In this document: piece by piece, positions 41,928 to 53,800 of the stretch
Position numbering within the stretch: the stretch's first letter is position 1
Layout of the letters: every line of letters starts with the position of its first letter
Source: Sacculina carcini
Taxonomy: Eukaryota; Arthropoda; Thecostraca; Sacculinidae
Assembly (NCBI GenBank): GCA_916048095.2
Contig: OU696590.1
Span: 2,780,001-2,844,000 of the forward strand
Length of the DNA: 64,000 nt
Direction of reading: 5' to 3'
Position numbers and translations under genes: made by a program
Notes under the pieces: model-generated
Told to the model about the DNA's origin: nothing
The model's input: the letters and a program-made list of their open reading frames with translations, nothing else
Databases searched by the model: none

Positions 41928-42785
41928 TTACGAGCGAGCGAAGTGAGCAAATTCATACTTGGTGTTACTAGAAAAATGAGTATGAGCGGCCGGCCGGCCG
42001 GCCGTGGTCACGCTTTTCAGAGGCTTATATCTCTGGAACCATAAGTCCGATTAACATGCATGTTTTTCGTTGGGTAGCTCCATCCTTCTTGCCGCGGATG
42101 AGATCAAGCCGAATCATGTCAGTGCTCACTGTGGCACGTGGCACGTCCCAATTGCCCTCCTACTTTTTCGAAAAACACTTTTTACCCGTTTTTCAGAGGC
42201 TTTTATCTCTGGAACCATGAGTCCGATTAACATGCATTTTTGTTGTTGCGTAGCCTCATCCTTCTTGCCGCGGATGAGATCAAGCCGAATTATGTCAGTG
42301 CCCACTGTGGCACGTGGCACGTCCCAAATGCCCTCCTACTTTTTCGAGAAACACTTTTTACCCGTTTTTCAGAGGTTTATATCTCTGGAACCATAAGTTC
42401 GATTAACATGCGTTTTTTTGTTGGGTAGCCCAATCCTTCCTGCCGCGAATCAGACCATGTAGAATCATGTCAGTGCCCAGTGTGGCACGTGGTACGTGCC
42501 ATATGCCCTACTTTTTCCAAAAACACTTTTTACCCGTTTTTCAGAGGCTTATATCTCTGGAACCATAAGTCCGATTAACATGCGTTTTTTGTTGGGTAGC
42601 CCATTCCTTCCTGCCGCGAATCAGACCATGCCGAATCATGTCAGTGCTCAGTGTGGCACGTGGCACGTGCCAGATGCCCTCTTATAATTTAGCAGAAAAC
42701 TTTGCCCATGCTTTTTGAGAGTCTTATCTCTGGAACCGTAAGCCCGATTAACAAGCGGTTTTCTTTGTTCGCGCTCGCTCGTTCA
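41928..42785. repeat. Tandem array of about 4 x 175 bp, bracketed by inverted GAGCGAGC motifs
   Basis: Units begin CAGAGGCTTATATCTCTGGA at 42018, 42194, 42370 and 42542, with a shortened fifth near 42715 (spacing 176, 176, 172, about 173). Each contains TCCGATTAACATGC, CTTGCCGCGGATGAG-type, CATGTCAGTGC and GTGGCACGTGGCACGT segments and ends with an ACACTTTTTACCCGTTTTT spacer. The array is preceded by CGAGCGAGCGAAGTGAGC (41931) and a GGCCGGCCGGCCGGCC run (41990), and followed by CGCGCTCGCTCGTTC (42768), roughly inverse to the left motif. No coding content. Confidence 0.85.
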
Positions 42786-42959
42786 TCGCCGAACACGGCG
42801 CCTTACTGGTAATAACCAATAATAATAATAACCAATAATAATAAATTGTAGTAAATATAGAGTAAAATGAGAATAAATATATAATAAATAATAAATATGA
42901 TTTTATATTAATAAATATATAATTAATAAGACTCAACAGTCAACTCCGCTCTTTCAGTT

Positions 42960-45215
42960 GCATTTCATTGAGTTTCGCCTTGAATTTGTTCAAATTGGTC
43001 TGCAGGAGAAAGCCTCCTTCAACGCGTTCGAATTGCAACGCTGGAATTGGTTTGTGCGACAACGAATTTGAGCCATACACTGATAATGCTGTCTGGATGT
43101 AAACCGTGTACTTCTTGCTGCCACCAAATTATCAGCAATTGACTTGCTCATCGGATGATGATCGTTGTGCTTGATCTTGTACAGCATGTACACGATGCTG
43201 ACCTTTTGACGATGGCGAATATCACCAAGAACCAATTCACCACTGAGGAACTTGCAAGTTCTAACAACTCTGTTTATGAGATTGAGGTGACAATCCGCAG
43301 CCGAAGACCACACGGGGGCGCAGTACTCCAGAATTGGCAAAATGAAACAGCGAAAACAACTTTTTGAGATTGTGCTGCTACCGAACATCCGATATGCCTT
43401 TCTTATAATTCCCAGTTTCCGCGATGCCGAACAAACTAGCTTCCGAATGTGACTCTCAAACGTCAGCTTTGAGTCTACATGTACTCCCAATATTTTGAGC
43501 TCATCACACACGCTGAGTTGGGCGTCATTCATGAGGATAGCTCCATGTGAAGGCTGAACGGTCCATGACCTAGAAACCAACAAGCATTTAGATTTCGAAG
43601 TGTTCAGTATCATATTCCACCTCTCACACCACTTCAGGACGCTGCTGAGATCGTCGTTGACCGTTTGAAGCACCTGTGGTCTGTCTGAAGGAGATGGAAT
43701 TACAGCCATCAAGGTGATATCGTCAGCATATCCATATACAGGGTTGCGTGTGGTTGTGTACAGGTCAGCGGTGTGAATGTTGAACAAAATTGGTCCCAAA
43801 ACACTTCCCTGCGGGACACCGAACACAATGATCTGCCAACCACTGTATTTTCCATCGATGGCAACACGTTGTACGCGATTGGAGATAAATTGATGCAAAA
43901 CACTCAGCGAACGGCCACCTATTCCAATGTTTCTCAGTTCTTGCAACAAGCCCTGGTGGCTCACACGGTCAAATACTGCCGAGAAATCCAACTGCACAAT
44001 CTAGGCTTCACTGCCTTTGTCTAGCACTTGCTGGAGCTCTTGCGTGATAGAAAGCAGAGCGTCAGTCGTGCTGAGTTTTTTGCGGTATGCCAATTGGTTT
44101 TCCGACAGCAGATTATTGCTCTCCAGGTACTTGGACAGTCTGGAAGATATCAATTGCTCGAATATTTTGGACAGAATCGGCGTAATTGATATCGGCCCAT
44201 AGTTGCCAATAACATAAGCTGAATTGCTTCCTTTTGGTATGGGCGTAATATCCGCTGTCTGGGTCTGTTCCTCCGTGGGCATTGAATCTGTCATGAGGTT
44301 CGCCACTTCTTTTGATCGGAAGGCAATGCCTTTGATTGTCTTGGCGAGGACAGGTGAATCGTCAGACGGAATGGACCCTTGACATTGCTTGGAATTGAAG
44401 AAATCCATAAGCAACATTGCCTTCTCTGTTGAGTTGCTTTTGAGCTCACCGTTCGCTGAAAATAAAGGAGGGACAGACAGGTCATGTCCAAACACTGACG
44501 ATCTTAACGTTGACCACCTTTTGTGGGCGTCATTGGCAGATGTTAGCTTTCCAGCAAGTTTCTTTGAGTGACGTGTTTCCGCTTCTGAATACACTTGCTC
44601 AACATGCCGTCTGGCCTTAGTGTAGACATTCCATGAATCGGCTGATCGTGATTGAAGCCACTTGTGGTAAGCCTCCCGCTTGAATTCACGTGCGCTGCGA
44701 CATTCGTTGGTGAACCAGGCTTTGTCATCAGAGCGAAAACTTAGTTTTTTAGTAGGCACTCTCCTTGAGATGACATCGGTAATGTATTTTGTTCAATGCA
44801 TCGATGGGACATTCCTTCTGCAGCAGATTTGAAACTTTGCGTTGCTTTAGCTACGCAATTGCTAGCAATTCATCATTCACCTTCACCGAGTCAACATGGT
44901 TCTTCATGTGCACGAACCTTGAAATCGTGTAAGGAGAAACCTTATGTCTCAATGTCATCTTCACGGACAGCGACGAGTGATCTGAACTTCCTATTGGAGC
45001 TTCCACGTTTACACTCAGGATATCTGAGACGTCTGTCATAACCAATCCAAACAGTTTACCGTTTGATGTGTGGGACCGGACACCATTTGGGAACAGCCAG
45101 AAATGTTGCAGAAATGATTTGCTGTTCTACTATGGGCGTCGGTAGGGGATGTAGACAAGAGCAACTCACGGTGATGGACGTTCATGTCCCCCACAAATAC
45201 AAACGCGCCCCTGCT
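42960..45215 (-). mobile_element. CR1-group LINE (Daphne/Crack-like), 5'-truncated
   Basis: Minus strand. It begins in the endonuclease domain next to the I-type LINE that starts at about 45216 on the opposite strand, and ends near an AATAAT-rich region at about 42820-42960. The element contains the C-terminal half of the endonuclease and an almost complete reverse transcriptase (see coding entry). Confidence 0.85.
42990..45210 (-). pseudogene. CR1-group LINE ORF2 remnant: endonuclease C-term plus reverse transcriptase
   Basis: Read on the minus strand: FVFVGDMNVHHRELL and SGCSQMVSGPTHQTVN then GSSDHSSLSV (endonuclease motifs including GDxN and SDH; 45200-44950), a linker, then RT from 44759: ITPIPKGSNSAYVIGNYGPI, SENQLAYRKKLSTTDALL, and in the next frame (43997-42990) QLDFSAVFDRVSHQGLL, FGVPQGSVLGPILFNIHTA, the catalytic VYGYADDITLMAVI and the thumb ILGVHVDSKLTFESHI. 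Stop or frame changes near 44000 and 44850-45045. The palm motifs are intact, so decay is moderate. The order and motif style fit CR1-superfamily elements common in aquatic invertebrates. Confidence 0.88.
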
Positions 45216-45930
45216 GTAGGGGGTTGGAATTCTGCCGCCGTGGCTGCCGCGTGTCGTAAAAGGCGACTGTCTGACAGACAGAAGGCAGACATGTCTGGTC
45301 AGGTCTCGGCCTGTTACTGGTAACATGTAGCCCAGTACAACCAGACGCATGGTCGTAATGTCGGCGACTAATCCGTCTCCCCCACTGGCCTATGCCAGTG
45401 AGGAGGGTGGCCAGACAGAGCAGGAAGAAAAACAAGAGCTGTCAAAGGGTTGATGAGCTGTTTAGCAGCCAACGGCCATCTGGAAACCCTCCCCCGTCGG
45501 GTCGGCAAACAGGATCCTGGCCGCTGAGTGTCACGTCATCCGGTGTATAGTGGTTGCGTGACGCAACACTCGTCTTTGGCCTACGCGTCGAACCCCGACG
45601 GGGCCGCTGTTTGGCTCCTCGACAGTGGAGAGAATGGTCCGACGCCGGCACGGGTGGCCGGATAGGGCTCAAGAGGGTCAAGGGTGAGGTGCCTGGTGCT
45701 CGAGAGGGGTCCCGCCCGGTGCAGTGTCCGCCGTTTGCAGTGGGGCTGCAGTTGCTGGGTCCAGATGGACCGGTGGGGGGTCACTGGTCCGGGCCCGGTG
45801 CTGTAGCTCCCGCGGACTCGTACCGGGTGGAGCTCGCAGCGAGCTCAGGGGTATTCGGTGCCCGTACAGCGCGCACCACCACTGGCGTGGCATCCCATGC
45901 TGGCTCTGCCCGTCCCCCCAGTAGGGCCCC

Positions 45931-47593
45931 GTGCAGAGGTGGGTGGTCTTGCGCGCAGAGACAACGAAACATCACATGACTTCAAAACCCACAACCACCC
46001 CAACTGCTGGTCGTCCATCGGGCGATCGGCCACGGCAGCCGAAAGGTGGCCGTAATCTGAGGCACATGCACGACGAGAGTCGTGTTGCACCTGTGCCGAT
46101 GGTGCTGGTTTTCACCAGCACCAATGAACACGTGACATTGTCCTCGCTGAACCCATTCCGTCGTCTGGATGGGTTCAAGAACATTGGAGACGCGCCTGTT
46201 GAAGCCAGCCGACAGAGAGACGGTTATCTGCTGGTCAAGTACACAACTGAGACGGCAGTAGCCCGCGCGATGAAGGCCGACACTTTTCGGTATCGCGTAG
46301 GATCAGGCAATGAGAAGCGTTGGATGAGCACCCCCATCTCGGTGTGTGAGCATTCGACACTTAACCATGCCAGAGGCGTTATGTTTTGTCGTGCGCTAGA
46401 GGGTGTTGATAACGAGGAGATATGCGACGGATTGGCATGCCAAGGTGTCATCCGCGTGGAGCGCATCGTCCGACGGCGTGAGGGTAGCAAGGTGCCAACG
46501 CACTCGTTTTTCCTCACGTTTGATGGTGTTAATCTGCCGGATGACATCAAGGTCGGTGACATCCGTCAGCGTATCCGAGTCCGCCCCTACGTGCCTAACC
46601 CGAAGCGGTGCTACAGGTGCCAACGTTTCGGACATACGAGCTCCCGCTGTAATCGTGCAGAGATCTGTGGACGTTGCTCATCCGAACAGCACACCGCTGC
46701 TGATTGCAAAGAGGAATATTTCTGTGTCAATTGCAGGAGCAGCGGTCATGCGTCTTCGTCGCGTGACTGCCCGGAATGGCTGAAGGACAAATAAATTTTG
46801 GCCATTCGCGCTGCCCAGCGCTGCAGTTTCGGCGAGGCGCGTGCTGTGTACCGCAGCTCGCATCCGTCGGGCCCGTCCTTTGCCGGCACCTTCAAACTGT
46901 CAGCTCAACCTCCACAGTCTGTCGACTCGTTTCTGGAGAAAGCTGGCTGGACGAAGCTGGACGAAGGGTCTCAAGCTGGTCGTACCTGAGGCTGAAAATG
47001 AGCATGAACCAACAACGGTTGATCGGCGGCTTGATGAGGCTGCCGTGTCGCGGTCGCCAACGGCCGCACCCCAGTGGTCCCAGGCGTCCGCGACCCAGCG
47101 GCCCCAGACGACCGCAACCCAGCGGCCCAAGGCGGCCGCTCCCCAGCAGCCTGAAAAGGCTGCTGAACGGCGACCTCAACGGGTCGCCGATCGGCCGGTC
47201 AACCGGCCGATGGACCGTGCTGGCAAATCGGCAGCGATGCCGGTTAGTCAGGGCGGCAAAAAACCGGCCGCTCAGCAGGCTTCCAAGCCAGCAGAGCGGT
47301 CGTCTCCGAACCGGAGGAAATCCGGAGACTGGACGGTGGTTCAGAAGAGCCGCCGATCGGTCAAGTCAGCCTCGCCGAGGAGTGACCGGCGAGCATCTCC
47401 CGGTCACAAAGCGAGCGCGGTCCCTGCATCTCCGCGCTCGGCGGTTGCTAGCGCACCGCATTCCGCACACGACGGAGCGACTCCCACCACTGCCATGGAG
47501 GTGGAGAGTTTCTCTATGCGGAAGCTCTCGGCCTCTCCAAGTGGGTCCCCACCTGACGCGGAGAGAGGACGATCGGCCAAGCGATGCGATTAG
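45931..47593 (+). pseudogene. I-type LINE ORF1 (gag-like, three CCHC knuckles), frameshifted
   Basis: The first frame (45931-46794) has an RRM/gag-like region (LVFTSTNEHVTLSSLNPF, YLLVKYTTETAVARAM) and three zinc knuckles: CYRCQRFGHTSSRC, CGRCSSEQHTAADC and CVNCRSSGHASSSRDC. A stop at 46792 is a frame break: coding continues in shifted frames (46798-46989, then 46841-47593), ending with a Pro/Gln/Lys-rich tail that has a repeated ATQRPKAA-type motif. Function in the family: RNA binding and RNP formation. Confidence 0.85.
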
Positions 47594-47677
47594 GTACCTG
47601 TGCTACCTGGTTTTTAGTGTATATGTGCCTTTGTACGGGAGTATCTATTTGTATTTTATTCTACTATATTTATTTTT

Positions 47678-49804
47678 ATGTCCATTTTACAATGGAATAT
47701 TAGAGGTATTAGACCGAATTTTAATTATTTACTGCTTATTTTACACTCCCGGCAACCATCGATTTTAGCAATACAGGAGACTAAGCTTTGAACTTCTTCG
47801 TATTTCAGTATTCATGATTTTAATATTTTTAGATATGATAATCCCAGCTCGACTATAGCCAATGGCGGGGTTATGCTGGCTGTTCGCACCAGTGTACCCA
47901 GTCGCCGCCTGCATATTCAGTCAGATTTGCAGGTGGTTGCGGTTCCATGCTGGCTGGGTGGTAGGGAGGTGAGTGTGTGCTCATTGTACCTACCGCCTGG
48001 TCGCCCGTTCCCAAGGGCGGACGTCGGCGAGTTTTTAATCAGTTCACTTCTACCCCCTTTTTACGTGTTAGGCGATTTTAATGCTCACAGCCCTTTTTTG
48101 GGTTGTGATGCATATTGTAGCCGTGGTTTTGTTATGGAGGATATTTTATCTGTTTTAGATATAGGTATTTTAAACACAGGCACATATACGCATTGCACCA
48201 TGCCATCGGGAAGCATGTCCGATCTGGACCTCAGTCTGTGCAGTCCCAGTCTGCAGGCATCCACGAGCTGGACCGTTGAGAACAGTCTGTATGGAAGTGA
48301 TCACTTCCCTATATGGATCTGTCTCAATGAGGTCCCTAGGTTGGGAACACGACCACCGAGATGGAATTTCAAACGAGTTGGTTGGGTCCGCTATGATTGC
48401 TTTACACTGGAAGCCATGGGCAACCCCACACTTCGACCCAGCGTCGAAGGTTTTACTGAGGCCATTGTCACATGTGCCAAACAGAGCATTCCGCGTACGG
48501 CATCGCGTCCCCGGCGGCGTCCTGTTCCTTGGTGGACAGACGCGTGTTATGCGGCGTTGCGAGATCGACGTCGTTGCTGGGGTCGCTTCCGGCGCAGCAG
48601 CACGGTGGCAAACATGCTTTGCTTTCGCCACGCTCGCGCACAAGCTCGATGGACCTTTCGCGAGGCGAAGCGGGCCTCGTGGGTGTCCTATGTGTCCAGC
48701 ATTAATCGGCATTGTCCTATATCCACCATATGGGACCGTATAAAGCGCATCTCTGGGAAGTACCGTCCCACTCCTCTGCCTTCTCTGAAGATCAGTGGCG
48801 TGGACGTGATGAATCCGGAGCATGTTGCTGCCGAAATTGGCCGATATTTAGCGCAGCGCTGTCGTCCAAACGTAGACGACCCTGATTTTGCCGCGATCTA
48901 ACAGCAGTGCGAGAGATCACCCGTTGATTTCTCCACCAACTGTCAGCTGTCAATCAACAGCGATTTTTCTGCATCTGAGGTGAGAACAGCCTTGCGATCG
49001 CTTCGCGATATCGCTGAAGGCCCTGATGAGGTTCACAACCTCATGCTGAAACGTCTGTCGCCCGCAGTGCTGTCCACCTTGCTGCAGGTCTTCAATGATC
49101 TGTGGAGTGGTGGGCAGTTTCCAGCCTCCTGGCGAGGGGCAATCGTGATACCCATCACGAAACAGGGCAAATGGGGCGATCACCCGTCTGACTATCGCCC
49201 GGTATCGCTGACCTCCAGTCTCTGCAAGCTGTTTGAGAAAATGGTTTGCAGACGGCTGGCATGGTTTCTGGAACGCGGTCGGCTGTTCAATGATGCTCAG
49301 TGCGGATTTCGCCAGGGTCGCTCAACGTTAGACCACTTGGTGACCATCGACTCTCGCGTACGTGAAAGTTTCACGCGAGGTCACCACGTCGGGGCGATAT
49401 TCTTTGACATCGAAAAGGCATATGACACCACATGGCGACATGGAATTCTTCGCAAACTGCATCGCTGTGGTGTCAGAGGCAACATGGGGAGGTTCGTACA
49501 CAATTTCGCTTTGCACCGCAAGAGGTCCGAGGAGGTGGCGCTCTGTCGTCTGCGTGTGGGTCACACGTACGACACGCATCGCCATCTTCTACTTGGACAA
49601 CCTGAACCCACGCGCAGCGCATGTGATGCACGTCTCTCCGTGCAACACATCCTGGTGGAATGTCCATCATTCTCAGAGGCGCGTCAACGCTGTCTTGGAT
49701 CCGTTCGGACTATTCACGATGTTCTCGGACAGGAGCAGTCGGCGGTCATTGATGGCCGTCTTTTTTACTTTTTACGGCTTTTGTCTCTTAGAATTATTTA
49801 TTGA
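47678..49804 (+). pseudogene. I-type LINE ORF2: endonuclease intact-looking, RT core and RNase H deleted
   Basis: Begins MSILQWNIRGIRPN with the endonuclease motif ILAIQETKL, and has a stop at 47788. It resumes at GGVMLAVRTSVPSRRL, FYVLGDFNAHSPFLG (GDFN) and YGSDHFPIWI (SDH). RT starts near 49000 (GPDEVHNLMLKRLSP, DYRPVSLTSSLCKLFEKM, GAIFFDIEKAYDTTWRHG). Near 49513 the frame jumps in phase from VHNFAL to the C-terminal block HRKRSEEVALCRLRVGHTY, so the palm with its catalytic Asp pair, the thumb and RNase H are missing. Those parts are present in the copy at 34.5-36.7 kb. An additional stop lies at about 48901. Non-functional. Confidence 0.88.
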
Positions 49805-49980
49805 GTTTTATGTCTTGACTTTCACATTCATTTTGATCAGTATCACACATATTTATTTCATCATTCCATTCCTCATGTCCACCATTTTAGGGTGTTTTGG
49901 ATGTAATTAGACTGGGGGTGCCGTATTGTCCCAGAGGCCGGTGCACCCCATAAACACAAATATCGAATCGAATCGAATCA

Positions 49981-50329
49981 GTTCATTAAAAAAATCCATT
50001 ATTTACCACTTTCAATCTTTCTCATATGATTCTACCAAAAATAATTACCCCATAAAAGTATTCAGCTGTGCGGCGTTCTCTTCTGGGCGTCGTGGTTTTG
50101 TTATGCTGTAGTTTGCAGTGTGCTGTATGAATGGGGGCCAATAGATCATTCCGCTATTTGGAATTTTCAACCATTCCGAGGTTTAAATTCCTCTATTTAG
50201 AGGTATAATTTACATGTATTTGATGGGCTTTTGATCAGGTCCAAGCAAGTATTCCGTTAGTTAGAGGGTCCACTGTATTTTGTCATTGTTACTTTTGTGT
50301 GTTTTACCCGTACACTATTGTTTTTTCAG
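49981..50329 (+). other. Intronic sequence before exon C
   Basis: No gene. AT-rich, ending in the polypyrimidine acceptor tract of exon C. Confidence 0.5.
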
Positions 50330-50454
50330 GAATGGGACAAGGGTAGAGAATACAATTCACAAACGGGGAGCTTCTCAGGTTCAGTGATTAGTCGCTCATC
50401 TGAGGATGTTGCTTTGACTACTGGACGCATGGATGATGTCATCAGTGTGAATGT
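50330..50454 (+). CDS. Large RRM/zinc-finger gene, exon C
   Basis: Acceptor TTTTTTCAG (ends 50329) and donor GTAAGT (50455). Enters in phase 0, as exon B requires, and leaves two bases that combine with the first base of exon D into a valine codon. Encodes a hydrophilic Ser/Thr-rich stretch (EWDKGREYNSQTGSFSGS). The exact phase fit across all three junctions is the main evidence that exons A-D belong to one transcript. Confidence 0.75.
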
Positions 50455-50899
50455 GTAAGTTTTCATGTGCTGAATCGCGAAACTTAATGCGTCACTTTTT
50501 GTTAATCTGTTATGATCATTTTGTTACCAAGGATATTACATGGTTCCTGTATTATCAATGTATGTGTTGTAGTTTTGGCACAATTCAGTCAGTGTTGCTC
50601 CGATACAATCATTAATTGTTTTTCGAAGTAACCGAAGTTTGAAGTTTTTTGTGTTACTGTTCCCTTGGATATCCATTGGTGTTATACGTTGATTGTAAAA
50701 AATCAGGCTATTTTCACATTTCAATCAGTTCCAATGAAATGTTACGTACCTACATATTTCATTAATTATTTAAAAATTAATCCCGATTTATATTTTACGA
50801 AATAATATTTGCTCCGTACCGGTATAACTATGGTCGTGTTAATATTTATCATATGTTTGATACGTGCTTCTTTCAAGTTGAATATCACTTTTGTTTCAG

Positions 50900-53800
50900 A
50901 GACGATGAATCACCGGTCGAAATTATTCATAGTCCTCCTCTGAGCTCATACGTCGAAAACTTGTGCATGTCGTCTCCAACGTCAGCTGATTACACTCAAC
51001 AACCACGAAGTCCTAGTCCAGAATGTGTGCAAGTAGTCACTCATAGAGAATATCAAAATGTTCGTTGTAGTGACTCCAGATTGGTACAATCGATGAGCTC
51101 AAATGAAGCAAATGCTATGCACAACGACGGAAAGTGGAGGTCATCTGAAGTCGATCCACCCGTGATTCCTCTCATAAGGAGATCGAATTGGCATTCGGGT
51201 TCTTTGATAGTTGAGAGTAAGGCGTATGATGAAGTTCGCAAGGTGTCATTCAAAGATGATACACATGACTCTAGAGGTTATTTGAAGCGACCTACACATA
51301 CTTCTCGTGATGTGAGAATGGAGCCACAGGCGGAGCATGTGCACAATCCAGAAACGAAGTGTTCGAGAAATTCTCTTGATTTTGGATCACAAAATTGGAA
51401 GTCTTTTTGTAGTTCACGGACTGTGACTATATCACCTTCGAATCACCGGAGGTCAGTCTTTAATCAATCACAAGAAACGGTGAAAAATTCGAACTACAAT
51501 TCCAATCGTGCATCTGCCAAATCTGACATGATGTCTATGGGAAATGCTTCAAAACATACGGAAGAGGAGCATATTCATCCAGGAAAGCAACATGAAAATA
51601 TGCAAAAGAAGTTCCCTGTTGCACCAGTACACTCAAAAACCTCCGATGCTGACAGTGATGTTAATGATGTGCGCTCTTCAAAACATCAAAAAGCGTGTAG
51701 TGCTGCAAATTATCAGCAGTGTCACAGTGTCCAAACAGCGAATACTGCTGCTGGTGTCGATCAAATTGATGCGATTAAGGGAAGTCTCCGTAGAAGTCTT
51801 CTGATTCGTGATCTTCTTTTGTATACCAAGAAACCAGACATCGTCCAGTTGTTTAAAGGATTTCGTGTTAAAGAGGTCATTATTGAGCGAGATACAAAAA
51901 ACTCCACTGGCATGGCATACGTGGAGTTTTCAAGTCAATCTGAAGCGGAGGAGGCTTTCAAGTTTTGCAATAATGTGTATTTGTTTGGCAAAAAAGTAAG
52001 CATGTCATTTTGTGGAGAATGTGCTTCGACTGATTCTGGAACCATCAACAATGAAATTAACTCCGTTAATGCAGGCTCAGCCGCAAAACATGTATTGCCA
52101 ATGAAACAACCCCCAGTGGTGCGCCCTCCATCGTTCCGATCTTGTCATAATCATGCGACAAATTTTCCTCGAGCTCCTTCGAATTTGACGTTGAGAGGTG
52201 CATCCTTGTCTCTCAATCCGGGACAAAGGCTGCCAAATTTTCAGAAGGCGTACAAAACTGGCACCGAGCCTTGTAAAAGTTTGCATCATGGAAAATTTGC
52301 TTCGAATCCCGGAACTAATGTGGAGTGTCACATACCGCCATCCGATAAGCAAGGCACAAAATCATCGATTACGCCTGCATTCCACAGTCCACCTACGGTT
52401 GAGCGGGTTCCTGAACCTGTTTATCATGGCCCAAATCCAAAGTTAGATAAACAAGGTGATAATGTTGATGGAGAAAACAAAAGTGAACCTCTGGATAGAG
52501 TTGACGTACGGACGCCAAATGTTCATGATCCTAGAATACGTGCTAAACTTGCTTACGAAAAAGACAAACATAAACGCCGTCTTGACGTTTTAGAAAAGTT
52601 GCGTTCACAAAAAACCGAGATTGAGAATAAACTAAAGGGTTATGAAGAAACGTCTTCTTCTTCCAAGAGTTCTGGAGAAATTCCGATTCCCTCTGCGTCT
52701 CTGAGTAGTTTCAAAATTCCAAAGTTGAAGAGTAAGCCATGTCAAACAGGGAAGATGTGTGCCGAGAACAAACACATTAAGTTTCATACTTCCGAGTCGG
52801 CGCAAGACAATGTTGAAGTAGACAAAAATCAGCAAAGTAATGTGAATACTTGCAGTCCAACAGCAGAGGACAGCCATTCTGATGTGCACCAGGAAGATGA
52901 AGTTTCATCCACTGTGCATGAGCCGTCTTTGTCGAAAGACATGTGTGAACAGGATAAGCGTGAATGTTCTACCGCTGTCAATTTGGAGAAAGAGTCGCTA
53001 CCATCATCTTCTCAAATTCAATCAAGCGAGTTAAGTGAAAGTGCTACACCAAGTAATGTTATTACAAGCTCTGAAAAGTCACCTTCGGTAAACAATCATT
53101 CACGTGCTGATATGGACAACTCGCAACTATCTGAAGCGATCAGTGAGATTGTGGAAAAGGACGGAATCAGTTATGTTGGCGTTGGGGGTGTTAGCACCGA
53201 AGATAAAGCTGCTGCAGTGTCCGGTGGACCTGACGTTTCTGAAAATCTTTTGGATAGTAATCGCCTTAGACGCAAACAGCGAATGAGGAAGCGACGAAAA
53301 GAGAGGAAAAGAAGATTGAATGAAGAACGTGAAAAGCGAAAGAATGAGACCTTGACTCAGTCAATATTATCTGATAGTACAATATCTGATATCACGATAT
53401 CGAACAAAGTAGAATCCACGGCTGTGCAATTTGAGAGCGATGTCAATGATTCGGTAACAAATGAGAAGTATACGTGCCATCTGCCAAGTGAAGCTGATCG
53501 AGCAGAGGATAAAGTTTATGACAATGTGATTTCAACAAAGACTCCTACTGGGTCGCTAAATGAGTCCGGCGATGATTCTAAAAATGTGCCAACTACAGAA
53601 ACGTCATCGACTGTAGTTGATGTTCATAACAGTATTATTTCTTCACAAGTCGTGGATTCCTCAAGTGATGATATTAACATTTCTTCAAGACGGCCATCTA
53701 AGGGTGGTATTTGTAGAGAATTGAAACAACTTGCTCAGTGTAGTGGTTTCGAAACCTCCAATGAAGGATCTGAGGAAAGCACAACAATTAAAAACGGGAG

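Larger units (their letters stand above)
45216..49980 (+). mobile_element. I-type LINE, near full length but internally deleted
   Basis: Starts near GTAGGGGGTTGGAATTCTGC with a 5' UTR containing GTGTCGTAAAAGGCGAC, a CTGTCT-GAC-AGACAG hairpin and a CACTGGC-CTAT-GCCAGTG hairpin (45383-45400). Then come an ORF1 with CCHC knuckles and an ORF2 with endonuclease and RT N-terminus. The 3' UTR ends GGGGGTGCCGTATTGTCCCA ... GGCCGGTGCACCCC and an AATCG-repeat tail (to about 49980). GC content of the 5' half is clearly higher than the surroundings. It lies in the intron between exons B and C of the large zinc-finger gene, in the same orientation. Confidence 0.9.

Noticed and set aside
45216-45330. HDV-like self-cleaving ribozyme at the LINE 5' end
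   Set aside because: The required P1 partner for GGGGGTT is not found at the right distance; only simple hairpins could be supported.
46776-47768. Arg/Pro-rich open frame overlapping LINE ORF1
   Set aside because: It is the wrong frame of the Pro/Gln-rich ORF1 tail; the correct frame carries the ORF1 continuation.
50853-50899. ATG at 50853 as start of the large zinc-finger protein
   Set aside because: A consensus acceptor (TTTGTTTCAG) ends at 50899 and the upstream exon joins in phase, so this Met lies in the intron.
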